NCBI RefSeq assembly: GCF_000495815.1
Contig: NZ_AWGE01000001.1
Coordinates: forward strand, 248,001 to 312,000
Length of the DNA stretch: 64,000 nucleotides
DNA from: Asticcacaulis sp. AC466
GTDB lineage: Bacteria > Pseudomonadota > Alphaproteobacteria > Caulobacterales > Caulobacteraceae
Reading direction: 5' to 3'
Within the stretch, counting starts at the first letter, position 1, and each line of letters opens with the position of its first letter. This document shows positions 1-9,268 of the stretch, in pieces. Below the pieces are notes generated by a model. The model searched no databases, had not been told where the DNA came from, and saw only the letters and a program-made list of their open reading frames with translations. The position numbers were made by a program, and so were the translations under genes.

Positions 1-100
1 GGAGATCGCACCGGCCTATGTCTTCCTGGCATCGCCACAGATGTCGTCCTACGTTACGGGCGAGGTCCTGCCGGTGATCGGCGGCTATGGCGGCGGCTGA
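1..100 (+). CDS. short-chain dehydrogenase/reductase, C-terminal end only
   Basis: The first 99 coding bases (frame from base 2, stop TGA at 98-100) encode a 32-residue tail containing FLASPQMSSYVTGEVLPVIGG. The pattern FLAS...SYVTG..L.V.GG is the typical C-terminus of classical SDR oxidoreductases, where it closes the Rossmann fold at the tetramer interface. The start lies outside the window, so substrate and length are unknown. The next gene is pseB, 100 bases downstream on the same strand; membership of the sugar locus cannot be decided from this fragment. Confidence 0.7.
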   Translation, partial: EIAPAYVFLASPQMSSYVTGEVLPVIGGYGGG

Positions 101-199
101 CCGCTGCGGGCGTAGATTTACTTAACGTGACTTTAACCGCCCGTGGGCAAGATGCCACCCACGGGCGAGATGCGTCCGGCTTTGAGTGCACGGATCGCC

Positions 200-1243
200 A
201 TGACCTATCGTGATTTTTCGCCGCAAACCGACCCGGTCAAGGGCAAGGTTGTCCTGATCACCGGCGGCACAGGTTCTTTCGGTCGTCGCATGACGCAGAC
301 CTTGCTTGAGCACCATGATCCGCGCAAGGTCATCATCCTGTCGCGCGACGAACTCAAGCAATACGAGATGCGCGGCGAACTGGAAGAGCGCTTCGATAAG
401 GCGAAGATATCAAAATTAAGGTTCTTCCTTGGCGACGTGCGTGATCGTGAACGTTTGAAACTGGCCTTCCGCGGCGTCGACATCGTCATTCATGCGGCCG
501 CTCTCAAGCAGGTGCCTGCCGCCGAATACAACCCGTCGGAATGCATCGCTACCAATATCAACGGCGCGGAAAATGTTGTGGCTGCCGCCTTCTCCGCTCG
601 CGTCCAACGCGTGGTGGCGCTGTCAACCGACAAGGCCTGTTCCCCCATCAACCTGTATGGCGCGACCAAGCTGGCTTCGGACAAGATCTTCGTCGCCGCC
701 AATAACATGGCCGGCGACATTGGTTCGCGCTTTTGCGTCGTCCGCTACGGCAATGTCGTAGGCTCGCGTGGTTCGGTGGTCCCCTTCTTCCAGCGCCTGC
801 TGGCCAAGGGTGCGACGGAGTTGCCGATCACCGACCCGCGCATGACGCGCTTCTGGATATCGCTCGATCAGGGCGTCGCCTTCGTCCTCTCCTGCCTGGA
901 ACTGACCCAAGGCGGCGAAATCTTTGTGCCGAAAATTCCCGCGACCCTGGTCACCGACCTGGCTACTGCCCTGGCGCCCGAAGCGCAGCATAAGGTCGTC
1001 GGCATCCGCCCCGGCGAGAAATTGCACGAGATGATGATTTCCGCCGATGATGCGCGCTCAACCTATGAGCTGGACGACCGCTATGTCATTGAGCCGGAGT
1101 TCGTTGAATATACCCGCAAGAGCTTCTCCAAGGTGCGTGGCATCAAGAAGGTGGCCGAAGATTTCTATTATGCCAGCGATATCAACCCGGAGCGTCTGGA
1201 CGCGGCCGGTATCCGCGATATGATGAAAGCCTATCTGGGGTGA
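200..1243 (+). CDS. pseB: UDP-N-acetylglucosamine 4,6-dehydratase (inverting), PseB
   Basis: A 347-residue extended SDR that carries out the first step of pseudaminic acid synthesis: UDP-GlcNAc to the 4-keto-6-deoxy-L-arabino sugar, in the cytosol. Visible features are the NAD(P)-binding motif GGTGSFG (22-28), the active-site stretch STDKACSP with T143-D144-K145, and Y153/K157 in NLYGATK. The length fits PseB/FlaA1 proteins (330-350). The ATG at 200 is preferred over the earlier in-frame ATG at 143 because the upstream 19 residues do not look like the family N-terminus. pseC starts 25 bases downstream. Caulobacter FlmA is the same enzyme and is needed for flagellin glycosylation (established knowledge). 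Confidence 0.93.
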   Translation: MTYRDFSPQTDPVKGKVVLITGGTGSFGRRMTQTLLEHHDPRKVIILSRDELKQYEMRGELEERFDKAKISKLRFFLGDVRDRERLKLAFRGVDIVIHAAALKQVPAAEYNPSECIATNINGAENVVAAAFSARVQRVVALSTDKACSPINLYGATKLASDKIFVAANNMAGDIGSRFCVVRYGNVVGSRGSVVPFFQRLLAKGATELPITDPRMTRFWISLDQGVAFVLSCLELTQGGEIFVPKIPATLVTDLATALAPEAQHKVVGIRPGEKLHEMMISADDARSTYELDDRYVIEPEFVEYTRKSFSKVRGIKKVAEDFYYASDINPERLDAAGIRDMMKAYLG

Positions 1244-1268
1244 GGCGATTTTTCGTGTGCGAGGCCCC

Positions 1269-2453
1269 ATGACCTTTCTGCCCTATGGCCGCCAGTCTAT
1301 CAGCGAAGCCGACATCGCCGCCGTCGCGGATGCCCTGCGCTCCGATTTCCTGACAACCGGCCCGTTGGTCGAGCGTTTTGAAAAAGCCTTGGCCGAAGCG
1401 GTTGGCGCCGCAGAAGCGGTCGTTGTATCGAACGGCACGGCGGCGCTGCATCTGGCGGTGATGAGCGAACAATTGTCGAAATGCTGCGTGGTCATCGTCC
1501 CGGCCATCACCTTCGCCGCCAGCGCCAATTGTGTCGCCTATTGCGGCGCCGAAGTGGTCTTTGCCGATGTCGATCCGGTGACCGGCCTGATCACGGACGA
1601 CAGCTTTGACGAGGCGCTTAATATCATTGCCCGCGACTATCATGGCCATCGCTTCGCCGGTGTCATTCCGGTCCATTATGCCGGCCGGCCGGTCGATTTG
1701 CGTCACCTGCGCACGGTATGTGATGAATATGGCGCCTTTATCATCGAAGACGCCTGCCATGCCATTGGCACTGTCGGACCCCAAGGCCCAGTCGGTAGCT
1801 GCCAATCCTCCAACATGGCCTGCTTTTCGTTTCACCCGGTCAAGACGTTGACGACAGGAGAGGGGGGCGCGGTGACGACGAACGATCCCGTTCTGGCGGC
1901 GCGTCTGCGTACCCTGCGCAGTCACGGCATCGAACGCGACCCGGATCATTTTGTCGGCCTGCATTATGAAGGCGAAGGCGATGTGGGGCCTTGGGTCTAC
2001 GAACAGCAATGCCTGGGCTACAATTATCGCCTGCCCGATATCAACTGTGCGCTGGGCCTGTCGCAATTAAAGCGCCTGCCGGAATTTGCCGCCCGCCGCA
2101 AGGCGCTGGTGCGCGCCTATCAGGCGGCGCTGGATCAATCGAATATTCCCGTAAGCTGGATGCAATCGGGCGACGATACGGTCTTTCACCTGTTTGCCGT
2201 CAATATCGACTTTGCCGCCCTGGGCACGACCCGGGCCCGCGTGATGGCCGGTCTGCGCGACCGCGGCATAGGCAGTCAGGTGCACTATATTCCGGTTCAC
2301 CGCCAGCCCTATTGGCAACGTCACGCATTGGGCAAACGCGACCTGCCTGGTGCTGACGCCTTCTATCAGGGCACGCTTTCTTTACCGCTTTATGCGGAAA
2401 TGAGCGACGAAGACCCGGTCCGGGTCATAAGCGCCTTGAGTGAAGTATTATGA
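1269..2453 (+). CDS. pseC: UDP-4-amino-4,6-dideoxy-N-acetyl-L-altrosamine transaminase, PseC
   Basis: A 394-residue PLP-dependent DegT/DnrJ/EryC1-family aminotransferase, second step of the pathway: it aminates C4 of the PseB product using glutamate. The Schiff-base lysine is K192 in FSFHPVKTLTTGEGG, the hallmark of PseC. SNGTAALHLA (54-63) binds the PLP phosphate and EDACHAIG supplies the ring-contacting Asp. The ATG at 1269 starts the family-typical FLPYGRQSI; an in-frame GTG four codons upstream is possible but less likely. Its stop overlaps the pseI start (ATGA), implying translational coupling. Confidence 0.93.
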   Translation: MTFLPYGRQSISEADIAAVADALRSDFLTTGPLVERFEKALAEAVGAAEAVVVSNGTAALHLAVMSEQLSKCCVVIVPAITFAASANCVAYCGAEVVFADVDPVTGLITDDSFDEALNIIARDYHGHRFAGVIPVHYAGRPVDLRHLRTVCDEYGAFIIEDACHAIGTVGPQGPVGSCQSSNMACFSFHPVKTLTTGEGGAVTTNDPVLAARLRTLRSHGIERDPDHFVGLHYEGEGDVGPWVYEQQCLGYNYRLPDINCALGLSQLKRLPEFAARRKALVRAYQAALDQSNIPVSWMQSGDDTVFHLFAVNIDFAALGTTRARVMAGLRDRGIGSQVHYIPVHRQPYWQRHALGKRDLPGADAFYQGTLSLPLYAEMSDEDPVRVISALSEVL

Positions 2454-3499
2454 GCCTTGACGTTACCATTGCCGGCCGCAAGATCGGCGCCGATCATGAG
2501 CCCTATATCATCTGCGAACTGTCGGGCAATCATAATGGCTCGCTCGATCGCGCCCTGACCATGATCGATGCCGCCGCCGACACCGGTTGCGACGCCATCA
2601 AGCTTCAGACCTATACCGCCGACACAATAACTCTGAAATCGGATCGGCCGGAATTCTTCATCCATGGCGGTCCCTGGGATGGCCGGGCCCTTTACGACCT
2701 GTACCAGGAGGCCCATACCCCGTGGGATTGGCACCCGGCTCTGTTCGAGCGGGCAAGGGCGCGTGGGGTGACGATCTTCTCATCGCCCTTTGACAATACC
2801 GCTGTCGATCTGCTCGAATCTTTGGGGGCTCCCGCTTACAAGATCGCGTCTTTCGAACTGGTTGACCTGCCTCTGGTCGCCTATGTGGCGCAACAGGGCA
2901 AGCCGATGATCATGTCGACGGGCATGGCCAATGACCGCGAAATCGACGCGGCGGTACAGACGGCGCGCAAGTTCGGTTCGGGGGAGATTATCCTGCTGCA
3001 TTGCGTCTCCAACTATCCCGCCGATATCGCCGATGCCAATGTGCGCACGGTTCCGGCCCTGGGCGAACGTTATGGTTGCGTGCCGGGTCTGTCCGACCAT
3101 ACCCATGGCGTCGGTGCCTCCGTGGCGGCAATCGCGCTGGGCGGTGCAGTGATCGAAAAACACTTTACATTGGCGCGCGCCGATGGCGGCCCGGATTCGA
3201 GTTTCTCGCTGGAGCCGGCCGAATTTTCAGCGCTGGTTCGTGATTGCAAGGACGCCTGGAAAGCGCTGGGCCGGGTGCATTTTGACACCCTAGGCACTGA
3301 GCAGGGCTCCAAGACCTTCCGCCGTTCCCTCTATGTCGTCAGGGACGTCAGGCGGGGCGAGGCCTTCACCCATGACAATGTCCGCTCGATCCGTCCGGGT
3401 CTGGGCTTGCCGCCGTCGCGGCTATGGGATGTGGTGGGGAAGGTCGCCAGCCGCGATCTGTCGCGCGGCGAACCGCTGAGCGATGAGATGATCGCCTAG
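2450..3499 (+). CDS. pseI: pseudaminic acid synthase, PseI
   Basis: A 349-residue NeuB-family synthase condensing the altrose intermediate with phosphoenolpyruvate to give pseudaminic acid. It has the NeuB TIM barrel (ELSGNHNGS, DAIKLQTYTADTITL, MSTGMA, GLSDHTHG, IEKHFTL) and a C-terminal SAF/antifreeze-like domain from about residue 285 (SLYVVRDVRRGE). EFFIHGGPWDGRALYDLY is characteristic of PseI rather than sialic or legionaminic synthases. The start overlaps the pseC stop by four bases. The stop TAG shares the palindrome CTAG (3496-3499) with the stop of the opposing pirin gene. Confidence 0.93.
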   Translation: MSLDVTIAGRKIGADHEPYIICELSGNHNGSLDRALTMIDAAADTGCDAIKLQTYTADTITLKSDRPEFFIHGGPWDGRALYDLYQEAHTPWDWHPALFERARARGVTIFSSPFDNTAVDLLESLGAPAYKIASFELVDLPLVAYVAQQGKPMIMSTGMANDREIDAAVQTARKFGSGEIILLHCVSNYPADIADANVRTVPALGERYGCVPGLSDHTHGVGASVAAIALGGAVIEKHFTLARADGGPDSSFSLEPAEFSALVRDCKDAWKALGRVHFDTLGTEQGSKTFRRSLYVVRDVRRGEAFTHDNVRSIRPGLGLPPSRLWDVVGKVASRDLSRGEPLSDEMIA

Positions 3500-4356
3500 C
3501 CTATATCCGCCGGATTGCCGAACTTCCCGGCCTGATAGTCGGCATAGGCGTCATGGATTTCCTGCCCCGTATTCATCACGAACGGACCATGCGCCACGAT
3601 CGGCTCGTTGATCGGTTCGGCATGGCCGAACAGGATGACGCTATCCGTCACGGCTTCGATATCGATCAGACCGCCGGGGCCGAATTCAACCAGGTTCCAA
3701 TGCGGTGCGTCGGCGCCGTTGACGGCCACATTGCCGCGCACGACATAGAAAAAGACATCGCGGTCTTCGAGGTGATCGAATCGAATGCGGCTGCCGGGCG
3801 TCATGTCCAGCCAGGTCATGAACACACCGGTCAGCGAGTTCACGGGGCCGGTCTGCCCGCTCCATTCGCCGGAGACAAGATGCAGGGTCACGCCGTCGCC
3901 TTGGATGGCTGGGATCTGATCCTGCTGCACGCCGGTATAGCGCGGTGGCGTCATTTTAAGGCGGGACGGCAGGTTGACCCAGAGCTGAAGAATCTCCATC
4001 GGACCGCCCGCCCGTTTGAAGGCTTCGGGCGAGACTTCGGCATGCACCAGGCCGCTACCCGCCGTCATCCATTGGACGCCGCCGGCGTGGATGATGCTTT
4101 CGTGCCCCCCGGTATCGCGGTGCGCCAGGTCGCCCTCGAGGATGAAGGTCACGGTTTCAAAGCCGCGATGCGGATGCGGACCGAACGGCAGCCCACGATT
4201 GCCGGGGCGGTAGGTTTGCGGGCCATGGTGATTGAGGAACAGGAAGGCGCCGATATTATTCAGACGCTGGCTGGGGACCGGTCGTCGCGTTACCAAATCG
4301 CCGATGTCGTCGCGATAGGCGCTGTGAAGGGCGAGGACGGCTTTGGTTTCAGACAT
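3496..4356 (-). CDS. pirin family protein
   Basis: A 286-residue bicupin. The N-terminal cupin carries the metal-binding pattern FGPHPHRGFETVTFILEG with H-x-H, and HAGGVQWMTAGSGLVHAE completes the pirin signature. In bacteria pirins act as quercetinase-like dioxygenases or regulators; the substrate here is not predictable. The ATG at 4356 has an AGGAG six bases upstream, so the slightly earlier ATG at 4374 is rejected. The gene points against the pse operon, is tail-to-tail with pseI, and shows no obvious link to sugar synthesis. Confidence 0.88.
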   Translation of the reverse strand: MSETKAVLALHSAYRDDIGDLVTRRPVPSQRLNNIGAFLFLNHHGPQTYRPGNRGLPFGPHPHRGFETVTFILEGDLAHRDTGGHESIIHAGGVQWMTAGSGLVHAEVSPEAFKRAGGPMEILQLWVNLPSRLKMTPPRYTGVQQDQIPAIQGDGVTLHLVSGEWSGQTGPVNSLTGVFMTWLDMTPGSRIRFDHLEDRDVFFYVVRGNVAVNGADAPHWNLVEFGPGGLIDIEAVTDSVILFGHAEPINEPIVAHGPFVMNTGQEIHDAYADYQAGKFGNPADIG

Positions 4357-4470
4357 GTCATACTCCTGGTCCATAGCTGGGCTTAGTGGCTTAAATCGTC
4401 AAGCCCCAGGCCATGCGCCGGACATAATTTTGTGGTATGGTTTTCACATAGCGTGGAGTAGAGCGTCACT

Positions 4471-5082
4471 ATGAAAAACCGGATATCCAAGGCCTGCCTG
4501 ATTGCCAGTGTCGCCGTTATGCTGGCCCAACCTGTGCTAGCCCAAACGACACCGACCGACTCGCACCAGGCAACGCGCGGAGATGCGCAGCCGGAGATGC
4601 GTCCTTACAGCCAGGCTGAACTGCGCCAGGCCTATGACCGTGGCCGCGCGGATCAGGCCAGAGACATGGCAAGAGATAGCGGATTGCCGCCCCCCGGCCG
4701 CGAGCCCGTCGGGTATTGTTATCAGCGCAAGTCGAGCGCCCGTACGACCGGCACGATTGTCGGTGCGGTTCTGGGCGGCGTCATCGGCAATGGCCTATCC
4801 AATCGCTGGGATCGTGGCGGCAACACCATAGGCGGGGCCATGGTGGGCACCATGCTTGGCTCTGCCGTGGGTGATAACAGCGTCGACTGCTATGAGCAGG
4901 CCTATTATGCCTATGACGACGGTTATTATGCCCCGCCACCGCCGCCAAGCGGCTATACGACCGTTTTCTTTTCCTCCGAGCCGGTTTACGGGCATTATCA
5001 TCGCTATTACCGTGAACCGCGCTGGGACAGAGGCTGGCACAGCGGTTTCGGCTACAGCTACGGTTTCGGTCGCCGCTGGTAG
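4471..5082 (+). CDS. secreted glycine-zipper protein (17 kDa surface antigen-like)
   Basis: A 203-residue exported protein. A Sec signal peptide ends at LAQPVLAQ (about residue 25). The central hydrophobic Gly repeats TIVGAVLGGVIGNG and GGAMVGTMLGSAVGD form the glycine-zipper 2TM module (Rickettsia 17 kDa antigen family), which usually associates with the outer membrane. The C-terminal third is Tyr/Pro/Arg/Trp-rich (YYAPPPPPSGY, YGFGRRW). There is no lipobox. The role is unknown; such proteins are envelope-stress or surface proteins in other bacteria. It is monocistronic, with the next gene 47 bases on. Confidence 0.75.
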   Translation: MKNRISKACLIASVAVMLAQPVLAQTTPTDSHQATRGDAQPEMRPYSQAELRQAYDRGRADQARDMARDSGLPPPGREPVGYCYQRKSSARTTGTIVGAVLGGVIGNGLSNRWDRGGNTIGGAMVGTMLGSAVGDNSVDCYEQAYYAYDDGYYAPPPPPSGYTTVFFSSEPVYGHYHRYYREPRWDRGWHSGFGYSYGFGRRW

Positions 5083-5129
5083 ACCGTTTCCCCTTCCAAA
5101 GTCGCCGACGTCCATGCTAACGCAGGCGC

Positions 5130-5762
5130 ATGGATGCCCTGCAAACCGCCTTTTACTGGCTTGATTACGCCGCCGTCGCCGTTTTTGGTGCATCCGGCGC
5201 GCTGGCTGCCGCGCGGCGCAAGCAGGACATCATCACCTTCGCCTTTTTCGCGGCCATTACCGGCGTTGGCGGCGGTACGTTGCGTGATGTGCTGATCGGT
5301 GCGCCGGTCTTCTGGGTTCAGCGGCCCGGCTATATCATTGTCTGTCTCATTGCCGCCGTCATCGTCTGGGTGACGGGTAAGCGAGGCTGGCGGTTTCGGG
5401 CGCTTCTGTGGCTCGATGCCATCGGTCTGGCGGCCTATGCCGTTGTGGGCACCGCGAAGGCGCTCAATCTCGGCGTCCATCCGTTTTCAGCCATGATCAT
5501 GGGCGTGCTCACCACCTGTTTCGGCGGCATCATTCGGGATGTATTGGCGGGTGAGCCCAACCTCCTCATGACGCGGGAAATCTATGTCACAGCGGCCCTT
5601 CTGGGGGCGGGCGCATTCGTCTGCCTGACCCTGATGGGGCTGTCCTTTTGGCCGGCGGCGATTGTGGCTTTCTTTGCCGCCTTCATCTTGCGCGCGGCGG
5701 CCATTCGTTACCGGTTGGCGTTACCCGGCTTCCCCGGCGCCAGCGGCGACACCGAATATTGA
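5130..5762 (+). CDS. TRIC/UPF0126 (YicG-like) membrane protein
   Basis: A 210-residue inner-membrane protein with about seven hydrophobic helices. The two pseudo-symmetric halves each carry the family motif: GVGGGTLRDVLIG (near 45-57) and CFGGIIRDVLAG (near 132-143). Bacterial TRIC proteins are trimeric monovalent-cation channels; some UPF0126 members have been linked to glycine uptake. The second half is close to a repeat of the first, as expected. Function is by family only; the ion and the physiological role are unknown. Confidence 0.85.
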   Translation: MDALQTAFYWLDYAAVAVFGASGALAAARRKQDIITFAFFAAITGVGGGTLRDVLIGAPVFWVQRPGYIIVCLIAAVIVWVTGKRGWRFRALLWLDAIGLAAYAVVGTAKALNLGVHPFSAMIMGVLTTCFGGIIRDVLAGEPNLLMTREIYVTAALLGAGAFVCLTLMGLSFWPAAIVAFFAAFILRAAAIRYRLALPGFPGASGDTEY

Positions 5763-5823
5763 AACGGATTCCTACAGCATTCGTCGACTCGGTTGAGCCG
5801 CCTCATAGCTCTCATATTTTGCT

Positions 5824-7065
5824 TTAAATCGGGTCGTCGATCGATTTCGCCAGCGGAGAAAACAGTTTTGGCCCGTTAACCGTCATGTACCAGCAATCTT
5901 CGAGCCGGATGCCGAACTCGCCGGGGATATAGAGGCCCGGTTCATCGGAAAAACACATGCCGGGTTGGAGCGGGGTCAGGTCGCTGTGGACCAGGTATGG
6001 CGATTCGTGGCCTTCCATGCCGATGCCGTGACCGGTGCGGTGCGATAGCCCGGGTAGGCGATAACCTGGCCCCCAGCCTTCCTTTTCATAATAGGCGCGC
6101 ACGGCGTCGTCGATATGGCCTACGGGTACACCGACCTTTGCGGTTTCGAGGGCTATCTCCTGGCCGCGCCGCACGGTATTCCATACCTGACGTTGCCGGG
6201 CGGAGGGCTCACCGAATATCCAGGTGCGAGAGATATCCGATTCGTAGCCATTCACCGCGCATCCGCAATCCATCAGTATGACCGAGCCTTCACGCACCGT
6301 CTGGACCTGCTTTGAACCATGCGGATATGCGCTGGCTTCGTTGATCAAGGTCAGGGCGAATTCCGGCGCGCCGCCCAAGGCCACGGTCGCCGCGTTCATG
6401 ATGGCGGCAATATCCTTGCCGGTCATGCCGGCCCTGACTTCGCCATGGGTATGACGCAGGGCGGCCAGGGTAATATTGTTGGCCGTCTGCATGAGGGCCA
6501 ATTCGGCAGGCGATTTGATCTGGCGGCAGGCATTGACCAGTGCCGCGCCTGAGACCACCCGACCGGCGCTGGAAACCTGCCTCAGGCCATCTACGATGAA
6601 GAAGCGCGTCGTTGGCTCGATGGCGATGACGCCCGAAACCAACCCGCGCTCCTGGAGGGCCTGAACCATGACGGCCTCCGGGTTATCGGCCTCATTCCAG
6701 GGGCGTACCTGCGCCTCTATCAAAAGGCTTTCGCGCACGGACGGCTCTTCGAAGGCGGGCGTGACGATGATCGCCTGGCCTTGCGCAGGCAGGACCGCCG
6801 CCGTCACCCGCTCCGACCGTCCCCACCGCACGCCGGTGAAATAGTCGAGCGATGGCCCGCTTTCGACGATCAGGGCATCGATCTTCTGGGCCTGCATCAG
6901 GCCTTGCAGCTTGGCGATACGGGTGAGGCGTTCATCGGCGCCGATGGGTTTGGCATTTGCCGACAGCGAGACAGGCTCTCCCGCCCAAGCGGCCGTGGAC
7001 AGGAGCGCCGCCGGCGTCGCGGTGCAGGCCGCTATGCCTGACAATAACAAACGCCTGGAAATCAT
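5824..7065 (-). CDS. Tat-exported M24 family (Xaa-Pro-type) peptidase
   Basis: A 413-residue protein with a twin-arginine-like N-terminus (SRRLLLSG) and cleavage near AWAGE, so a periplasmic location is likely. Residues 45-165 are the creatinase/prolidase N domain and 185-405 the pita-bread catalytic domain. All five metal ligands are visible: D266 (LMDCG), D277 (ESDISR), H346 (RTGHGIGM), E375 (SDEPGLY) and E389 (IRLED). It probably removes N-terminal residues before proline or cleaves dipeptides. It lies head-to-tail upstream of pseF on the same strand but has no evident pathway role. Confidence 0.88.
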   Translation of the reverse strand: MISRRLLLSGIAACTATPAALLSTAAWAGEPVSLSANAKPIGADERLTRIAKLQGLMQAQKIDALIVESGPSLDYFTGVRWGRSERVTAAVLPAQGQAIIVTPAFEEPSVRESLLIEAQVRPWNEADNPEAVMVQALQERGLVSGVIAIEPTTRFFIVDGLRQVSSAGRVVSGAALVNACRQIKSPAELALMQTANNITLAALRHTHGEVRAGMTGKDIAAIMNAATVALGGAPEFALTLINEASAYPHGSKQVQTVREGSVILMDCGCAVNGYESDISRTWIFGEPSARQRQVWNTVRRGQEIALETAKVGVPVGHIDDAVRAYYEKEGWGPGYRLPGLSHRTGHGIGMEGHESPYLVHSDLTPLQPGMCFSDEPGLYIPGEFGIRLEDCWYMTVNGPKLFSPLAKSIDDPI

Positions 7066-7105
7066 GACCGTCGCCCCTTTGGTTGAATTGGCAACGGTAC
7101 ACCTC

Positions 7106-7795
7106 TCAGGCGCGGGATTTCAACACCTTGTATGTCAGCTCGGCGACATCCCAGTCTTCGGGCGTGTCAATATCGACCACTTCTGTGCGCGGCAGGATAA
7201 CCGGTGCGGAAATCGGTGAGAAGGTGATCTCCCCGTTCAGCCAGGCGTCGGTCCAGCCCCAATAGAATTGCGCCGCGTCATGATAGGCGGGTTCCAGATC
7301 CTGGGACCGCTTTGTGAGGTTTTCGGGCCAGAACATGTCGACGCTGCCGTCGGGTGTCTGGCGCAGCGCACGCTGTATCGGAAAGGCGTAGGAGGTGACG
7401 GAAAAAGCGAACCGCTTGCCCTGGAGCCTGTCCCATCCTTCTTTCAGCCGGGCGGGGTCGAGAAGCGGCGCCGTGGCATAGATGCAGCAGGCGGCATCGT
7501 AGGGGGTGCCGTTCGTTGCGAACCAGTTCAGGGCATGGACGACGACTGAACCGGTTCCGGCATGGTCATTGGCCAGCTCGGGGGGGCGGATGAAAGGGGT
7601 TTCGGCGCCATAGGTCCGTGCGACCTCGGCAATCTCCGCATCGTCTGTCGATACGACCACCGCGTCGAACAGGCCCGACTCAAGCGCCGCCTCGATGGAA
7701 TAGGCGATCATGGGCTTGCCGAAAAACGGCTTGATGTTCTTGCGCGGAATCCGTTTCGAACCGCCGCGCGCCGGGATGATGGCGACGGCTTTCAT
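7106..7795 (-). CDS. pseF: pseudaminic acid cytidylyltransferase, PseF
   Basis: A 229-residue CMP-sugar synthetase that activates pseudaminic acid with CTP. The nucleotide-binding N-terminus IPARGGSKRIPRKNIKPF is diagnostic; STDDAEIAEVARTYGAETPFIRP continues the NeuA-like fold, and YATAPLLDP, DMFWPENLTKRSQDLEPAYHD-type residues at 135-160 favour PseF over NeuA. It is on the strand opposite to pseBCI and pseGH and forms a leftward unit with the first acyl carrier protein (45 bases between them), which ties that carrier to the sugar pathway. Confidence 0.92.
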   Translation of the reverse strand: MKAVAIIPARGGSKRIPRKNIKPFFGKPMIAYSIEAALESGLFDAVVVSTDDAEIAEVARTYGAETPFIRPPELANDHAGTGSVVVHALNWFATNGTPYDAACCIYATAPLLDPARLKEGWDRLQGKRFAFSVTSYAFPIQRALRQTPDGSVDMFWPENLTKRSQDLEPAYHDAAQFYWGWTDAWLNGEITFSPISAPVILPRTEVVDIDTPEDWDVAELTYKVLKSRA

Positions 7796-7840
7796 GTCAG
7801 GACGCGCGTCCCTCGGCGATCCTGCGGCCTAAGCATGTGC

Positions 7841-8062
7841 CTAGAGGCCGACGAGCGCGGCCAGGTCGTTCAACGTCTTTGCGTCTTTCAGTTTTTCTGC
7901 ATCGACGATCTGATCCATATCCGAGTCAACCATGGCGACGAAGGAGATGACCGACAGGCTGTCCCAGTTGCCGATATCGTTTACCTGTTCTTCGCCGGTC
8001 AGGCCGGCCGGATCGGCTTCCAGAATTTCGGCGACGGCGGCAAAAAAAGCGGGCTTGTCCAT
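7841..8062 (-). CDS. acyl carrier protein 1 of the pse cassette
   Basis: A 73-residue carrier. The phosphopantetheine attachment serine is S35 in NWDSLSVISF (the D-S-L core), within a four-helix acidic ACP. GGAG lies six bases before the ATG at 8062. It is shorter and more divergent than a housekeeping AcpP, and sits directly upstream of pseF on the same strand, divergent from the KAS III-like gene. It presumably carries an acyl intermediate for a dedicated pathway. Whether it partners with one or both synthases cannot be told from sequence. Confidence 0.85.
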   Translation of the reverse strand: MDKPAFFAAVAEILEADPAGLTGEEQVNDIGNWDSLSVISFVAMVDSDMDQIVDAEKLKDAKTLNDLAALVGL

Positions 8063-8200
8063 GGTGTACTCCACATGATGTTCCTGGGTTAAGGAAAAGG
8101 GTGAATCCGTCAATATTCCCTTAAATTCTTGGTGCGCAGGGTTGTGATTGGTGATTACGCCGCGAATCACCGAACCTGTTGAGCGTTTGAGGATTTGGTC

Positions 8201-9268
8201 ATGACCGAAGCGATGATGAAGGGCGTGAGTTTGCGGGGGATCCGTGCCTGCGTACCTGCCGAAACGCGCGACTTGGCGGCGGAAAACATCATCCCGGATG
8301 AAGCTGAACGTGAGCGCCTGATGGGATCTATCGGCGTGCGGTCGCGCCATGTCGCACGTCCCGGCATCCTGACCTCCGACCTGTGTCAAAAGGCCGCCGA
8401 CGGCCTGCTCGATGAACTGGGCTGGGCACGCGATACCATCGACGTGTTGATCATGGTGACGCAAAGTGCCGATTACGTTATTCCCGCCACGGCCTGCGCC
8501 CTGCAATCGCGCCTGGGGCTTGGGTCATGCCTGGCCTTCGACATCAATCTCGGCTGTTCGGGCTATGCCTACGGCCTGTGGACCGCCGCTTCGCTGATGC
8601 AGACACTCAAGGTCGCCGGCCGTCCGGCGCGCGCCCTGGTGCTGGCCGGAGACGTATCGACATCGAAGTTGATGGAAGGCGACCGGGCCACCATCCCGCT
8701 GTTCGGTGATGCCGGTTCGGCCACAGCCCTGGAAATTGATCCGAAGGCGGATGATATGTTCGGCGTCTTCGGTACCGATGGATCTGGCGCCCAGCATATC
8801 CTGATCGAGGCCGGCGGTTTGAAGCACCCGTTACTGCCGCCGAAGGAGCCGCACAGTCCTGAACGCGCAGAAGAACTGTATCGCAAATCGCGCCTGCACT
8901 TGAACGGCACCGAGGTGTTCAATTTCACGCTGAAAAATGTGCCACTCCTGGTCAAGGGCATATTGGAAACGGCCAATACGACCATAGACGATGTCGATTA
9001 CGTTCTGTTCCACCAGGCCAATCTCTTCATGCTCAATCACCTGCGCAAGAAGTCAGGCCTGCCCGAGGACAAGGTGCCCATTGCCATGGAGACCTTCGGC
9101 AATACCTCCTCCGCCTCAATCCCTCTGACCATAGCCGCGCGCCTGTCGGACAGGTTCGAGACGCCGCAAAGCCTCGTCATGATGGGCTTCGGCGTGGGCT
9201 GGTCATGGAGCGCCATCAAGATGACGGTGGGGCCAATGCCGGCGCCGCAAGTGGTGGAACTCGCCTGA
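8201..9268 (+). CDS. KAS III-like (FabH-type) ketoacyl-ACP synthase, copy 1
   Basis: A 355-residue thiolase-fold condensing enzyme. The triad is intact: C119 in LGCSGYAYG, H271 in LFHQAN, N301 in FGNTSSASIP. The C-terminal GFGVGWSWSA fits the family. A stretch of about 40 residues between the halves (GGLKHPLLPPKEPHSPERA region) is longer than in housekeeping FabH. GAGG sits seven to eight bases before the ATG at 8201. Its stop overlaps the oxygenase start by one base. By family it condenses an acyl-CoA or acyl-ACP starter with malonyl-ACP, or transfers an acyl group. A dedicated role in glycan acyl-group synthesis is inferred from context. Confidence 0.88.
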   Translation: MTEAMMKGVSLRGIRACVPAETRDLAAENIIPDEAERERLMGSIGVRSRHVARPGILTSDLCQKAADGLLDELGWARDTIDVLIMVTQSADYVIPATACALQSRLGLGSCLAFDINLGCSGYAYGLWTAASLMQTLKVAGRPARALVLAGDVSTSKLMEGDRATIPLFGDAGSATALEIDPKADDMFGVFGTDGSGAQHILIEAGGLKHPLLPPKEPHSPERAEELYRKSRLHLNGTEVFNFTLKNVPLLVKGILETANTTIDDVDYVLFHQANLFMLNHLRKKSGLPEDKVPIAMETFGNTSSASIPLTIAARLSDRFETPQSLVMMGFGVGWSWSAIKMTVGPMPAPQVVELA

